64,000 bases of DNA from Petrimonas sulfuriphila (GCF_051201015.1 NZ_JBPEHI010000003.1); one strand, 5' to 3'; counted from the stretch's first letter, positions 33,674 through 42,383 are shown. Notes: generated by a model not told the origin, from the letters alone. Program-made: numbers and translations.

Positions 33674-34687
33674 ATGGCAGAAAAAGAAACCCCACAAAAC
33701 AGTGAGAAACTCAAAGCGCTTCGTGCGGCGATGGATAAGATTGAGAAAACCTACGGAAAGGGTGCGATCATGAAGATGGGCGAAGAAAAAGTAGAGGAAG
33801 TATCGGTTATTCCAACAGGCTCGATAGGATTGAATGCAGCCCTCGGCGTTGGCGGATATCCGCGTGGTCGGGTTATAGAGATATACGGTCCCGAATCATC
33901 GGGAAAAACCACGTTGGCCATTCACGCCATTGCCGAAGCACAAAAGGCAGGCGGTGTGGCTGCTTTCATCGATGCAGAACATGCTTTCGACCGGTTTTAT
34001 GCCGAAAAACTGGGAGTAGATACCGATAACTTGCTTATCTCTCAACCCAGCAGCGGCGAAGAGGCGTTGGAGATTGCCGAGCAGTTGATTCGTTCATCGG
34101 CAGTGGATATTGTTGTGATTGACTCTGTGGCGGCGCTTACCCCCAAGAAAGAGATTGAAGGCGATATGGGCGATTCGAACGTAGGATTGCAGGCCCGGCT
34201 GATGTCGCAAGCGTTGCGTAAACTCACTTCAACGATAGGGAAGACAAATACAACCTGTGTTTTTATCAATCAGCTAAGGGAGAAAATCGGAGTGATGTTC
34301 GGCAATCCCGAAACTACCACAGGAGGTAATGCCTTGAAATTCTATGCTTCGGTTCGTTTGGATATCCGCCGTATTGGCCAGTTAAAAGATGGCGATGAAG
34401 TACACGGAAGCCAGACCCGCGTAAAAGTGGTGAAGAATAAAGTGGCACCGCCTTTCCGTAAGGCCGAATTCGATATAATGTACGGTGAGGGAATCTCACG
34501 CGAAGGAGAGATTGTGGACTTGGGTGCTGAACTGAACGTGATTAAAAAGAGCGGATCGTGGTACAGCTACAACGACTCGAAGCTGGCTCAGGGGCGCGAT
34601 GCTACAAAAGCGGTTATCAAAGATAACCCCGAGTTGGCGGACGAACTCGAAAAGCTGATCTTTGAAGCGTTGAAAGAGAAAAAATAG
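33674..34687 (+). CDS. recA: Recombinase RecA
   Basis: A 337-residue ATP-dependent strand-exchange protein and SOS co-protease. Walker A is GPESSGKT (72-79), Walker B lies in VDIVVIDSVAAL, and the L2 and signature regions INQLREKIGVMFGNPETTTGGNALKFYASVRLDIRR are intact. No intein. No LexA-type operator is evident in the 65-bp gap; Bacteroidota often lack canonical LexA. Confidence 0.98.
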   Translation: MAEKETPQNSEKLKALRAAMDKIEKTYGKGAIMKMGEEKVEEVSVIPTGSIGLNAALGVGGYPRGRVIEIYGPESSGKTTLAIHAIAEAQKAGGVAAFIDAEHAFDRFYAEKLGVDTDNLLISQPSSGEEALEIAEQLIRSSAVDIVVIDSVAALTPKKEIEGDMGDSNVGLQARLMSQALRKLTSTIGKTNTTCVFINQLREKIGVMFGNPETTTGGNALKFYASVRLDIRRIGQLKDGDEVHGSQTRVKVVKNKVAPPFRKAEFDIMYGEGISREGEIVDLGAELNVIKKSGSWYSYNDSKLAQGRDATKAVIKDNPELADELEKLIFEALKEKK

Positions 34688-34767
34688 GTCCTATTAAGTC
34701 TCTCTTCTTTCTGTGTTGGACAAACTCCGACCCGTACGGATAATTTTCATCTTTAAAATTAACGATT

Positions 34768-34953
34768 ATGGGTAAAAAAACGCAAGGGAGCGGCTCCGCA
34801 GGGGATGCCGTGTATGGACTCGGAGTGATTGGCGCGGCCGTCTGGTACATCTCAACTGCTGCCACTTTCTGGATGGGAGTACTGGGTTTTCTGAAAGCAA
34901 TTGTATGGCCTGCTTTCCTCGTCTACGAAGCTTTTAAGGCTCTGTTGGGCTGA
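34768..34953 (+). CDS. Small hydrophobic protein of unknown function
   Basis: A 61-residue protein with a short basic, Gly/Ser-rich N-terminus (MGKKTQGSGSAGDAVYGLGV). One or two hydrophobic stretches follow (IGAAVWYISTAATF and MGVLGFLKAIVWPAFLVYEAF), implying membrane association. The ATG follows an A-rich leader, and a strong terminator begins 22 bp after the stop, which supports a real gene. I believe similar GSGSAGDAVYGLG-type proteins occur in other bacteria, but no function is known to me. It lies between recA and the DUF4954 gene. Confidence 0.7.
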   Translation: MGKKTQGSGSAGDAVYGLGVIGAAVWYISTAATFWMGVLGFLKAIVWPAFLVYEAFKALLG

Positions 34954-34974
34954 TCGCTTAAAACTAACTTTTTT

Positions 34975-35010
34975 ACCCGTATGCCGTCGTGAGCGTCATA
35001 CGGGTTTTTT
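34975..35010 (+). terminator. Intrinsic terminator after the small hydrophobic gene
   Basis: ACCCGTATG and CATACGGGT form a perfect 9-bp stem around a 13-nt loop, followed by T6 (35005-35010). Confidence 0.88.
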
Positions 35011-35013
35011 CTA

Positions 35014-35021
35014 TATTTTTG
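35014..35021 (+). promoter_or_regulatory. -7 box for the DUF4954 gene
   Basis: TATTTTTG, 17 bp before the ATG at 35039. It sits just after the preceding terminator and supports the internal start. Confidence 0.5.
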
Positions 35022-35038
35022 CAACAAAAATTATAGCC

Positions 35039-37027
35039 ATGCAGGAACTAAGGAGTTTAACACCGCAAGAAATTGAACGGCTTCAAAGCCAGAATTGCGA
35101 ATGTGCCGACTGGACACGTGTAAATGTGAGTGCCGGGTTCAACCCTCACTTTATTAAAAATACCCGGTTTTCGGGAAAGATAAAGTTAGGCGTGTTGGAG
35201 AATGAGTTTGAGCTGGCGGGAGGATTAAAAAAACACTCCTGTATCAATAACGCTGTTATCCACAATTGTGAGATCGGTAACAATGTGGTAATAGAGAACA
35301 TTCAAAATTACATAGCCAATTACCTCATCGGTGATAATTGCTTCATTCAAAACGTAGATGTTATTCTGGTTGACGCTAAGACAACTTTTGGAAACGGGAC
35401 GGAAGTAAATGTGCTGAACGAGTCGGGAGGACGCGAGGTTCATATCCACGATAAATTATCCGCTCATTTTGCATACGTATATGCGCTTTACAGGCACCGC
35501 CCCAACTTGATCAAGCGCATGAAGGCGATGGTTGATTATTACGCCGGAAAACATGCGTCGGATATGGGAAGCATAGGAAACGATGCCATGATTGTGAACG
35601 TGGGATACATCAAAAACGTGAGGATCGGCAGTTTTTGCAAGATCACCGGTGCCATGAAGCTGAAAAACGGTAGCATCAACAGTAACAAACAGGCACCTGT
35701 CTACGTCGGCAGGAATGTAATTGCTGAGGATTTTATTATTTCTTCGGGTTCCCGAATCGATGGCGGATGCATTATTTCCCGCTGCTTTATCGGCCAGGCA
35801 TGCCACCTCGATCACGGATATTCAGCCTCCGACTCGCTCTTTTTCAGCAATTGCCAGGGAGAGAACGGCGAAGCCTGCGCCCTTTTTGCCGGGCCTTATA
35901 CGGTAACCCACCATAAGTCCACATTGCTCATAGCCGGTATGTTCTCGTTTATGAACGCCGGATCGGGATCCAATCAAAGCAACCACATGTACAAGCTGGG
36001 GCCCATTCATCAGGGAATCGTTGAGCGCGGCGCTAAAACAACGAGTAATTCCTATGTGCTCTGGCCGGCAAAGGTAGGCCCTTTCTCCTTGATCTTAGGC
36101 CGGCACTACCACCACTCGGATACTTCGAACTTGCCGTTCTCTTATTTGGTGGAAAACAACAATGCGACACACCTGGCTCCGGCCATAAACCTGAAAAGTG
36201 TGGGCACCATTCGCGATGCCAAAAAATGGCCCGAACGGGACAAGAGGAAAGATCCAGACAAGCTCGATTTTATCAATTTCAACTTGTTGAGCCCCTATAC
36301 CATCCAGAAAGTATTTGCCGGAGTAAGTATTTTGAAGAACTTGCAGGCAACGGCAGGCGAAACCTCCGAAATCTACACCTATCAGAGTTGTATCATCAAA
36401 AATGCTGCCTTAAAAAGAGGACTGGAGCTGTATGAAATTGTCATTCATAAATTTTTGGGAAACTCCATCATAAAAAGGCTCGAAAATACCCGTTTTACTT
36501 CAAACGAAGAGGTCCGGGATAGGTTGAAACCGGACACAACAGTCGGGTCGGGCGAATGGATAGACATTTCCGGACTGATTGCCCCAAAATCGGAAATCGA
36601 CCACTTGCTTTGTCAGATTGAAAGCGGTGAGGTTTCGAAGTTGAAGGAGATCAACAACGTGTTTAAACAACTTCACGAACAATACTACACCTTGGAGTGG
36701 ACTTGGGCATGGGAGAAAATTCAGGAATTCTATAGCGTTACCCCCGAGACAATTACTGCTGAAGATGTTATCGCTATTGTGGAAAAATGGAAAACTTCGG
36801 TGGTAAAGCTTGATGAAATGATTTACACCGATGCAAAGAAAGAGTTTTCGTTGTCTTTCAAAACCGGATTCGGTTCCGATGGGAACATCCAGGACCAGGC
36901 CATGGACTTTGAATATGTTCGCGGAGCTTTTGATAAAAATCCGTTCGTAATGGCTACCCTTAAGCACATTGAAGATAAAAAAGCGTTGGGTGACGAACTT
37001 ATCGAAAGGATTAAAAATGTAAAATAA
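35039..37027 (+). CDS. DUF4954-family protein with left-handed beta-helix repeats
   Basis: A 662-residue Bacteroidota-typical protein. Much of the N-terminal half looks like hexapeptide beta-helix (NNAVIHNCEIGNNVVIENIQNYIANYLIGDNCFIQNV; IISSGSRIDGGCIISRCFIGQACHLDHGYSASDSLFF), as in acyl- and nucleotidyl-transferases of sugar metabolism. The C-terminal third is helical. Catalytic function is unknown; the fold and conserved His-rich stretch (GRHYHHSDTSNLPFSY) suggest sugar or nucleotide-sugar modification. I start at 35039 (MQELRSLTPQEIERL): the frame extends upstream to 34901, but that part overlaps the preceding gene, terminator and promoter. Confidence 0.78.
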   Translation: MQELRSLTPQEIERLQSQNCECADWTRVNVSAGFNPHFIKNTRFSGKIKLGVLENEFELAGGLKKHSCINNAVIHNCEIGNNVVIENIQNYIANYLIGDNCFIQNVDVILVDAKTTFGNGTEVNVLNESGGREVHIHDKLSAHFAYVYALYRHRPNLIKRMKAMVDYYAGKHASDMGSIGNDAMIVNVGYIKNVRIGSFCKITGAMKLKNGSINSNKQAPVYVGRNVIAEDFIISSGSRIDGGCIISRCFIGQACHLDHGYSASDSLFFSNCQGENGEACALFAGPYTVTHHKSTLLIAGMFSFMNAGSGSNQSNHMYKLGPIHQGIVERGAKTTSNSYVLWPAKVGPFSLILGRHYHHSDTSNLPFSYLVENNNATHLAPAINLKSVGTIRDAKKWPERDKRKDPDKLDFINFNLLSPYTIQKVFAGVSILKNLQATAGETSEIYTYQSCIIKNAALKRGLELYEIVIHKFLGNSIIKRLENTRFTSNEEVRDRLKPDTTVGSGEWIDISGLIAPKSEIDHLLCQIESGEVSKLKEINNVFKQLHEQYYTLEWTWAWEKIQEFYSVTPETITAEDVIAIVEKWKTSVVKLDEMIYTDAKKEFSLSFKTGFGSDGNIQDQAMDFEYVRGAFDKNPFVMATLKHIEDKKALGDELIERIKNVK

Positions 37028-37146
37028 AACAGCCTGCTGTAGTTCAGATTTGTTGTTGAAGAACAGTTTTTTTATTAAATGTTATTTTTTTAGGGACAAA
37101 AATGAACAAAACAACAAATGTGGGTGTTTTCATTTCAAATAAGTTA

Positions 37147-37154
37147 TATCTTTG
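37147..37154 (+). promoter_or_regulatory. -7 box of the cysE-cysK leader transcript
   Basis: TATCTTTG matches TAnnTTTG, with T-rich sequence (GTTTTC) about 20 nt upstream. The predicted start near 37160 leaves only about 14 nt before the leader-peptide ATG and about 140 nt before cysE. Confidence 0.6.
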
Positions 37155-37173
37155 CTACTTCCTAACGTAAAAA

Positions 37174-37215
37174 ATGAATAAGAAGCGAATGCATATTTGT
37201 TGTTGCTGTTGTTGA
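37174..37215 (+). CDS. Cysteine-run leader peptide (candidate attenuator)
   Basis: ATG at 37174 opens a 13-codon frame, MNKKRMHICCCCC, ending at TGA 37213-37215. Codons 9-13 are TGT TGT TGC TGT TGT, five Cys codons in a row just before the stop. Cys is among the rarest residues, so such a run beside cysteine-biosynthesis genes is hard to explain by chance. It lies about 14 nt after the predicted transcript start and 87 nt before cysE. By analogy to trp, his and leu leader peptides, a ribosome short of Cys-tRNA would stall here and switch downstream RNA folding. Translation is unproven. Confidence 0.75.
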   Translation: MNKKRMHICCCCC

Positions 37216-37256
37216 TCACCACCTCCCAATCGATTAACAAGGGCTGGCCCTCTGTT
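37209..37256 (+). promoter_or_regulatory. Two mutually exclusive hairpins downstream of the Cys leader
   Basis: Hairpin 1 pairs TTGTTGATC (37209-37217, covering the last Cys codon and stop) with GATTAACAA (37232-37240): 9 pairs with one G-U. Hairpin 2 pairs AACAAGGGC (37236-37244) with GCCCT-c-TGTT (37247-37256): 9 pairs with a bulged C. Both need 37236-37240, so only one can form at a time. A further long-range pairing, TTTGT..TTGCTG (37196-37208) with CAGCAAACAAA (37262-37272), could hide the Cys codons. Hairpin 2 is followed by CCTTTC, not a strong U-tract, so the output may be translational or Rho-linked rather than intrinsic termination. Confidence 0.55.
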
Positions 37257-37302
37257 CCTTTCAGCAAACAAATAAAAATTATTCATTAAAAAAACTCCTC
37301 TT

Positions 37303-38124
37303 ATGATAAAAAAGACTTTTGAACTTATCAATAAGTTTCAACCGTTGCCCGTACAAATCCCCATTGACAAGTGTAAGCTGGAAGAGGTGGTTAAAACGCT
37401 CTTTTCGCAAATGTTCCCTGTCTGCGAACGGATTGATATGGGTGACATTCACGAAAAGCTAAAGGATTGCGCCCGGGAATTGAGTGTAAACATTGCCCGC
37501 TTGAAGGATCAGCAGTTTGCAAACGAAGCTGTGTATAAATTCTTCAGCCGGTTTCCTGAAATTCAGGATCTTTTGTACGAAGATGCAAAATGCTACCTCA
37601 AAAATGATCCGGCAGCCAAGTCACTCGAAGAAGTAATCATCACTTATCCCGGTTTCTTTGCACTGAGTGTCTACCGGATGGCGCACGAACTGCATGTGTT
37701 GGGTGTACCTCTTATCCCGCGCCTTTTTGGTGAATATGCTCACTCAAAAGTCGGAATCGATATCCATCCCGCTGCTAAAATCGGCAAGAATTTATTTTTG
37801 GATCATGGCACGGGGATTGTGATTGGTGAGACTGCCGAAATAGGCGACAACGTGAAAATCTATCAGGGCGTAACGCTGGGAGCGCTCTACGTGGAAAAAA
37901 AACTGTCGGATGTAAAACGGCATCCCACAGTGGAAGACAATGTGGTTATTTATGCCAATGCTACCCTTTTGGGAGGGGAGACGGTTATCGGGCACGACTC
38001 AACCATTGGTGGCGGTGCGTGGTTGACACAAAGCGTTATCCCCTATTCGCTGGTTTACAACTCGGTGGATGTTAAGATCAGAACGGTAAAAAACTTTGTT
38101 CAGCCTCTTGACTTTATCATTTAA
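37303..38124 (+). CDS. cysE: Serine O-acetyltransferase
   Basis: A 273-residue enzyme forming O-acetylserine from serine and acetyl-CoA, the committed step to cysteine. The N-terminal helical domain (about 1-130) is followed by the hexapeptide-repeat left-handed beta-helix. That part shows IDIHPAAKIGKNLFLDHGTGIVIGETAEIGDNVKIYQGVTLGA, including the catalytic Asp-His region and the CoA-binding repeats. cysK follows 44 bp later, so the two catalyse consecutive steps and are cotranscribed. The 275-bp upstream gap holds a promoter and the Cys-rich leader peptide, which would give end-product control. Confidence 0.95.
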   Translation: MIKKTFELINKFQPLPVQIPIDKCKLEEVVKTLFSQMFPVCERIDMGDIHEKLKDCARELSVNIARLKDQQFANEAVYKFFSRFPEIQDLLYEDAKCYLKNDPAAKSLEEVIITYPGFFALSVYRMAHELHVLGVPLIPRLFGEYAHSKVGIDIHPAAKIGKNLFLDHGTGIVIGETAEIGDNVKIYQGVTLGALYVEKKLSDVKRHPTVEDNVVIYANATLLGGETVIGHDSTIGGGAWLTQSVIPYSLVYNSVDVKIRTVKNFVQPLDFII

Positions 38125-38168
38125 ACAAAAACATATAAGGTATTCATAACATTTTAAAATTAACAACA

Positions 38169-39077
38169 ATGAGATTTAACAACATTCTGGAATCAATCGG
38201 GAATACACCTCACGTACGTTTGAGCAAGTTGTTCCCCCATCACGAAGTATGGATTAAACTGGAAAGACAAAATCCAGTAGGGAGTATCAAAGATCGTATT
38301 GCTCTGGCAATGATTGAAGATGCGGAGAAAAAAGGGATCTTGAAGCCCGGAGGAACCATTATAGAACCCACATCGGGAAATACCGGTGTAGGGCTTTCTT
38401 TTGTCGGTGCCTACAAAGGGTATAAGGTCATTATCGTGATGCCCGAATCCATGTCGGTTGAACGACGTCGCCTGATCGGGCTTTTTGGCTCGGAACTGGT
38501 GTTGACACCCCGGGAGAAAGGGATGAAAGGTGCCATTGAGAAAGCCCTGGAGCTTCAATCCGGAATTCCGGGATCCTGGATCCCGCAACAGTTTCAAAAC
38601 CAAGCCAATGTAGCGGTTCATGCAGAGAAGACGGCAAAAGAGGTACTCGATGATTTTCCCGAAGGGTTTGATTACCTGATTACGGGGGTAGGTACCGGTG
38701 GCCACATTACAGGAGTGGGGAGAGAGCTAAAAAAGAAGTTTCCTTCCATTCAGGTCATTGCCGTTGAGCCGGCGGCTTCTCCCGTTATTTCCGGCGATAG
38801 TCCCGGCCCGCATACCATTCAAGGCATCGGAGCTGGCTTTATCCCCGACACGTTGGACCTGAACGTGCTCGACAGTGTCATCAAAGTATCCAACGAAGAC
38901 GCCTTTATATACGCCCGTAGGCTAGCACGAGAGGAGAGTATTCTCGGAGGGATCTCCACCGGTGCGGCTATTGCTGCCGTGGCGCAGAAAGTGTCGCAAC
39001 TGACCGAGAAAAAGCGGATATTGACGTTCAATTACGATACGGGAGAACGGTACTTGTCAGTGGATGGATTGTATTAG
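38169..39077 (+). CDS. cysK: Cysteine synthase A (O-acetylserine sulfhydrylase)
   Basis: A 302-residue PLP enzyme converting O-acetylserine and sulfide to cysteine. NPVGSIKDRIA carries the PLP lysine (Lys41), EPTSGNTGVGLS (68-73 loop) binds substrate, GVGTGGHITGVGR holds the phosphate of PLP, and GISTGAAIAA ends the core. Second gene of the cysE-cysK operon under the candidate Cys attenuator. Its last 21 bp overlap the 3' end of convergent mfd. Confidence 0.96.
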   Translation: MRFNNILESIGNTPHVRLSKLFPHHEVWIKLERQNPVGSIKDRIALAMIEDAEKKGILKPGGTIIEPTSGNTGVGLSFVGAYKGYKVIIVMPESMSVERRRLIGLFGSELVLTPREKGMKGAIEKALELQSGIPGSWIPQQFQNQANVAVHAEKTAKEVLDDFPEGFDYLITGVGTGGHITGVGRELKKKFPSIQVIAVEPAASPVISGDSPGPHTIQGIGAGFIPDTLDLNVLDSVIKVSNEDAFIYARRLAREESILGGISTGAAIAAVAQKVSQLTEKKRILTFNYDTGERYLSVDGLY

Positions 39078-42000
39078 CGCAATCGCTGCCTCAACGGTTT
39101 TTACATTCCGGATGATTACCGATCGTTTTTTGCCGGCTTCCCGTAGCTGGCAGTCCCGCGGATGAGTCTGGATGAAGTTTAGCAGTTTGTCGAAAGCCGT
39201 TGAGCGGTAATAAGGCGATTCGGTATCGGAGATAAGGAAGAGGGTCATTCGGCCGGTCTTCAGGAAAATCTTTTCGATACCTAGTGATTTAGCAAGCCGG
39301 CGAAGCCGCACGATACGGATAAGCTCTTTCCCTTGTGCGGGGATTTTACCAAAACGGTCTTCCAGCCGTTGGGTAAAATCCATGATTTGTGTCTCGGATT
39401 CCATGTTGTCCAACTCGCGGTACATGGCTACCCGTTCGGCATCGTTGGGGATATAGGCTACCGGAAACATCAGCTCCAGGTCACTCTCTACGGTCACGTC
39501 GTCGACAAAATCCTCTTCCCTTTCGGCCTTCAGTTCCTGTTGTTCGCGATAGAGTTCGGTAAACTCCTCCTTGCGCAATTCCTGTACGGCTTCTGCCAGG
39601 ATCTTCTGGTACGTCTCGTAGCCCAGGTCGGCAATAAATCCGCTTTGTTCTGCACCCAACAGGTTACCGGCACCCCGGATATCCAGGTCCTGCATCGCGA
39701 TGTGAATGCCGCTGCCCAGCTCGGAGAAATTCTCAATAGCCTGTAACCTTCGCCGGGAATCGGTGCTGAGTGTGTAGAGCGGTGGAGCCATCAGGTAACA
39801 GAACGCTTTGCGATTACTCCTTCCCACGCGTCCGCGAAGTTGGTGGAGGTCGCTCAGCCCAAAGTTTTGAGCGTTGATAACGATAATAGTGTTCACGTTG
39901 GGCATATCAATTCCCGATTCGATAATGGTGGTTGCCAGCAGCACATCGTACTCGTGATTCAGAAAATCGGCAATAATGGCTTCCAGTTTTTTCGGATCCA
40001 TCTGTCCGTGAGCTACCGCAATACGGATGTCTTTGACCTCGCGCCTGAGCAGCGCTTCCATTTCGTAAATGTTCTGTATGCGGTTGTTGACGATAAAAAC
40101 CTGCCCGTTCCGGCTCACCTCGTAGTTGATGGCCTCTTTCATCACCTCCACGTCGAACGTGTGAACCTCCGTTTGTACAGGATAACGGTTGGGGGGAGGC
40201 GTGTTTATGGTGGAAAAATCGCGAGACCCCATTAGCGAAAACTGCAACGTTCTGGGAATAGGGGTAGCGGTCATCGTGAGCGTGTCGATATTGCTTTTCA
40301 GCTGTTTCAGTTTCTCTTTGGTGGATACGCCGAACTTTTGTTCTTCATCTATAATCAACAGGCCCAGGTCGTTGAACTGAATGTCTTTGCCTACCAACCG
40401 GTGAGTGCCGATGATGATGTCTATCTTGCCTTCTTTCAGCTCGGAGAGGATTTGTTTTTGTTCTTTCGCCGAGCGGGCGCGGCTCAGGTAATCCACTTTT
40501 ACGGGAAGATCGGACAATCTTCCGCTGAATGTCTTGTAATGCTGGGTGGCCAGCACGGTGGTCGGTACCAAAACGGCCGTTTGTTTGCCATCGGTGGCCG
40601 CTTTGAAAGCCGCACGTACGGCTACTTCCGTCTTGCCGAAGCCTACGTCGCCGCATACCAACCTGTCCATCGGATGGTCACTTTCCATATCCAGCTTGAT
40701 TTCTTGCGTGGCTTTTAGCTGATCGGGCGTATCTTCATACATGAACGAAGCTTCCAGTTCAGTTTGCAGGTAGGTGTCTTTTGAATAGGAGAATCCCTTT
40801 TCGTTCTGTCGCTGGGCGTATAACTTTATAAGGTCGCGGGCGATATCCTTTATTTTTGTTTTAGTTCTTTCCTTAGTCCTTTCCCACGCACCGGAGCCTA
40901 ATTTGTTGAGTTGCGGAGACTCTCCTTCTTTGCCTTTGTATTTGGATATCTTATGAAGGGAATGGATGGAAACGAATACCGAATCGTTGTTAAGGTAGGT
41001 TAGCTTGATCACCTCCTGCACCGTTTCTCCGATACGAAGGCGGACCAGTCCCGCAAATTTTCCGATTCCGTGATCCAGGTGAACCACAAAGTCGCCTTGT
41101 TGAAGCTGGTTAAGCTCCTTTAATGTGAGTGCAATCTTTCCGGAGCGGGCCTTCTCGGATTTCAGGTTGTATTTGTGGAACCGGTTGAAAATCTGATGAT
41201 CCGTAAAGCAGCAGATTTTCAGCGATTCGTCCGAAAACCCTTCGTGCAATGTTTTGTTTACAGGCGTGAACGGAATATCGTCGCCCCTGTCGTGGAAGAT
41301 GGTGTTCAGACGCTGGTGCTGTTTTTCACTGTCGCTGAGGATGTAAAGGGTATAGTTGTTTTGCAGGAACTGGTTGAGCGAGTCCGAAATCAAATCAAAA
41401 TTCTTTTGAAACAACGGTTGCGGAGTTGTTTGAAACTGCAAGATGGCATCTGGGGTGTCCGTCAGTTTCGTATCGAACCGCAGGTGTGTGAAAGGTTCAA
41501 TAGATGACAGGAACTCTTCTTTCGTGAGCAGGTCGGCTTTAACCAGTTCCTCGTTACTGATGTCAATGCTCAGCTCATCGTTGCAGATACTTTCAACGCG
41601 GCTTTCTATCCAGCGGATATCTTCAATCGCGATAATCGTCTCCCGGGGAACAGAGTCAAAAAGCGATGCGTTTTTGTGCTTGCTTTTACCGAATTCAGGG
41701 ACGATACGGATTTCGACGAACTTCTCTACAGAAAGTTGGCTTTCAACTTCAAAGCTGCGAATGGTTTCCACCTCGTCTCCAAAGAAATCGATACGGTAAG
41801 GCAATTCGTTCGAAAAGGAAAAGACGTCCAATATACTTCCGCGAGTGGCATACTGTCCGGGTTCGTAAACGTAATCCACAGCGGTGAAACCGTAAGAGTC
41901 CAGTACTTCCGATACAAAACCGGAATCCACCTGCTCACCCACCGACAACCTCAGGGTGTTTTGCTGAAGTGTTGCCTGAGAAACCGTTTTTTCTGCCAGC

Positions 42001-42383
42001 GCATCGGGGTAAGATACGATGAACAACGAAGAGTCGTTGTTTTGTAAACGACTCAACACTTCGGTGCGGAGAATTTCGTTTGCCGGATCCATCTGTCCGT
42101 ACTTGGCAGCACGTTTGTAAGCCGAAGGAAAGAAAAGGATGTCTTTCGTTCCCAGGATCTGTGTAACGTCGTGATAAAAATATCCTGCCGTTTCCAGGTC
42201 ATTGAGGATAAAAAGAAAGGTCCGCGGTTGTTTGTTATAAAGCGTTGCCGAGAAAAGTGCACGCGAAGAACCGTGCAAACCTTTCACTAAAAGTGTTTCT
42301 ACCTCTTTCAGCAATTTGTTTGCGGCCGCTACGTTGGGGTGAACCTCAAGGATCCGGAGCAATTGAGAGATGTCTGATACCAT
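39057..42383 (-). CDS. mfd: Transcription-repair coupling factor Mfd
   Basis: A 1108-residue DNA translocase that removes stalled RNA polymerase and recruits UvrA. Domains in order: UvrB-like N-terminal region (1-300), an RNA-polymerase-interacting domain near 415-490 (QGDFVVHLDHGIGKFAGLVRL), RecG-like helicase motifs (CGDVGFGKTEVAVRAAF Walker A; LLIIDEEQKFGVSTKEKL with DEEQ; LTMTATPIPRTL; QLRGRVGRSNRKAFCYL), and a C-terminal D7 domain. Full length. Divergent promoter with the glycogen synthase gene; 3' end overlaps cysK by 21 bp. Confidence 0.97.
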   Translation of the reverse strand: MVSDISQLLRILEVHPNVAAANKLLKEVETLLVKGLHGSSRALFSATLYNKQPRTFLFILNDLETAGYFYHDVTQILGTKDILFFPSAYKRAAKYGQMDPANEILRTEVLSRLQNNDSSLFIVSYPDALAEKTVSQATLQQNTLRLSVGEQVDSGFVSEVLDSYGFTAVDYVYEPGQYATRGSILDVFSFSNELPYRIDFFGDEVETIRSFEVESQLSVEKFVEIRIVPEFGKSKHKNASLFDSVPRETIIAIEDIRWIESRVESICNDELSIDISNEELVKADLLTKEEFLSSIEPFTHLRFDTKLTDTPDAILQFQTTPQPLFQKNFDLISDSLNQFLQNNYTLYILSDSEKQHQRLNTIFHDRGDDIPFTPVNKTLHEGFSDESLKICCFTDHQIFNRFHKYNLKSEKARSGKIALTLKELNQLQQGDFVVHLDHGIGKFAGLVRLRIGETVQEVIKLTYLNNDSVFVSIHSLHKISKYKGKEGESPQLNKLGSGAWERTKERTKTKIKDIARDLIKLYAQRQNEKGFSYSKDTYLQTELEASFMYEDTPDQLKATQEIKLDMESDHPMDRLVCGDVGFGKTEVAVRAAFKAATDGKQTAVLVPTTVLATQHYKTFSGRLSDLPVKVDYLSRARSAKEQKQILSELKEGKIDIIIGTHRLVGKDIQFNDLGLLIIDEEQKFGVSTKEKLKQLKSNIDTLTMTATPIPRTLQFSLMGSRDFSTINTPPPNRYPVQTEVHTFDVEVMKEAINYEVSRNGQVFIVNNRIQNIYEMEALLRREVKDIRIAVAHGQMDPKKLEAIIADFLNHEYDVLLATTIIESGIDMPNVNTIIVINAQNFGLSDLHQLRGRVGRSNRKAFCYLMAPPLYTLSTDSRRRLQAIENFSELGSGIHIAMQDLDIRGAGNLLGAEQSGFIADLGYETYQKILAEAVQELRKEEFTELYREQQELKAEREEDFVDDVTVESDLELMFPVAYIPNDAERVAMYRELDNMESETQIMDFTQRLEDRFGKIPAQGKELIRIVRLRRLAKSLGIEKIFLKTGRMTLFLISDTESPYYRSTAFDKLLNFIQTHPRDCQLREAGKKRSVIIRNVKTVEAAIALIQSIH

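Noticed and set aside
34901..35038. Upstream extension of the DUF4954 frame
   Set aside because: It overlaps the small hydrophobic gene, a strong terminator and the promoter box; ATG 35039 begins a family-like sequence.
37028..37302. SAM or other sulfur-related riboswitch upstream of cysE
   Set aside because: No S-box-like core is recognisable; the Cys-codon leader peptide explains the region better.
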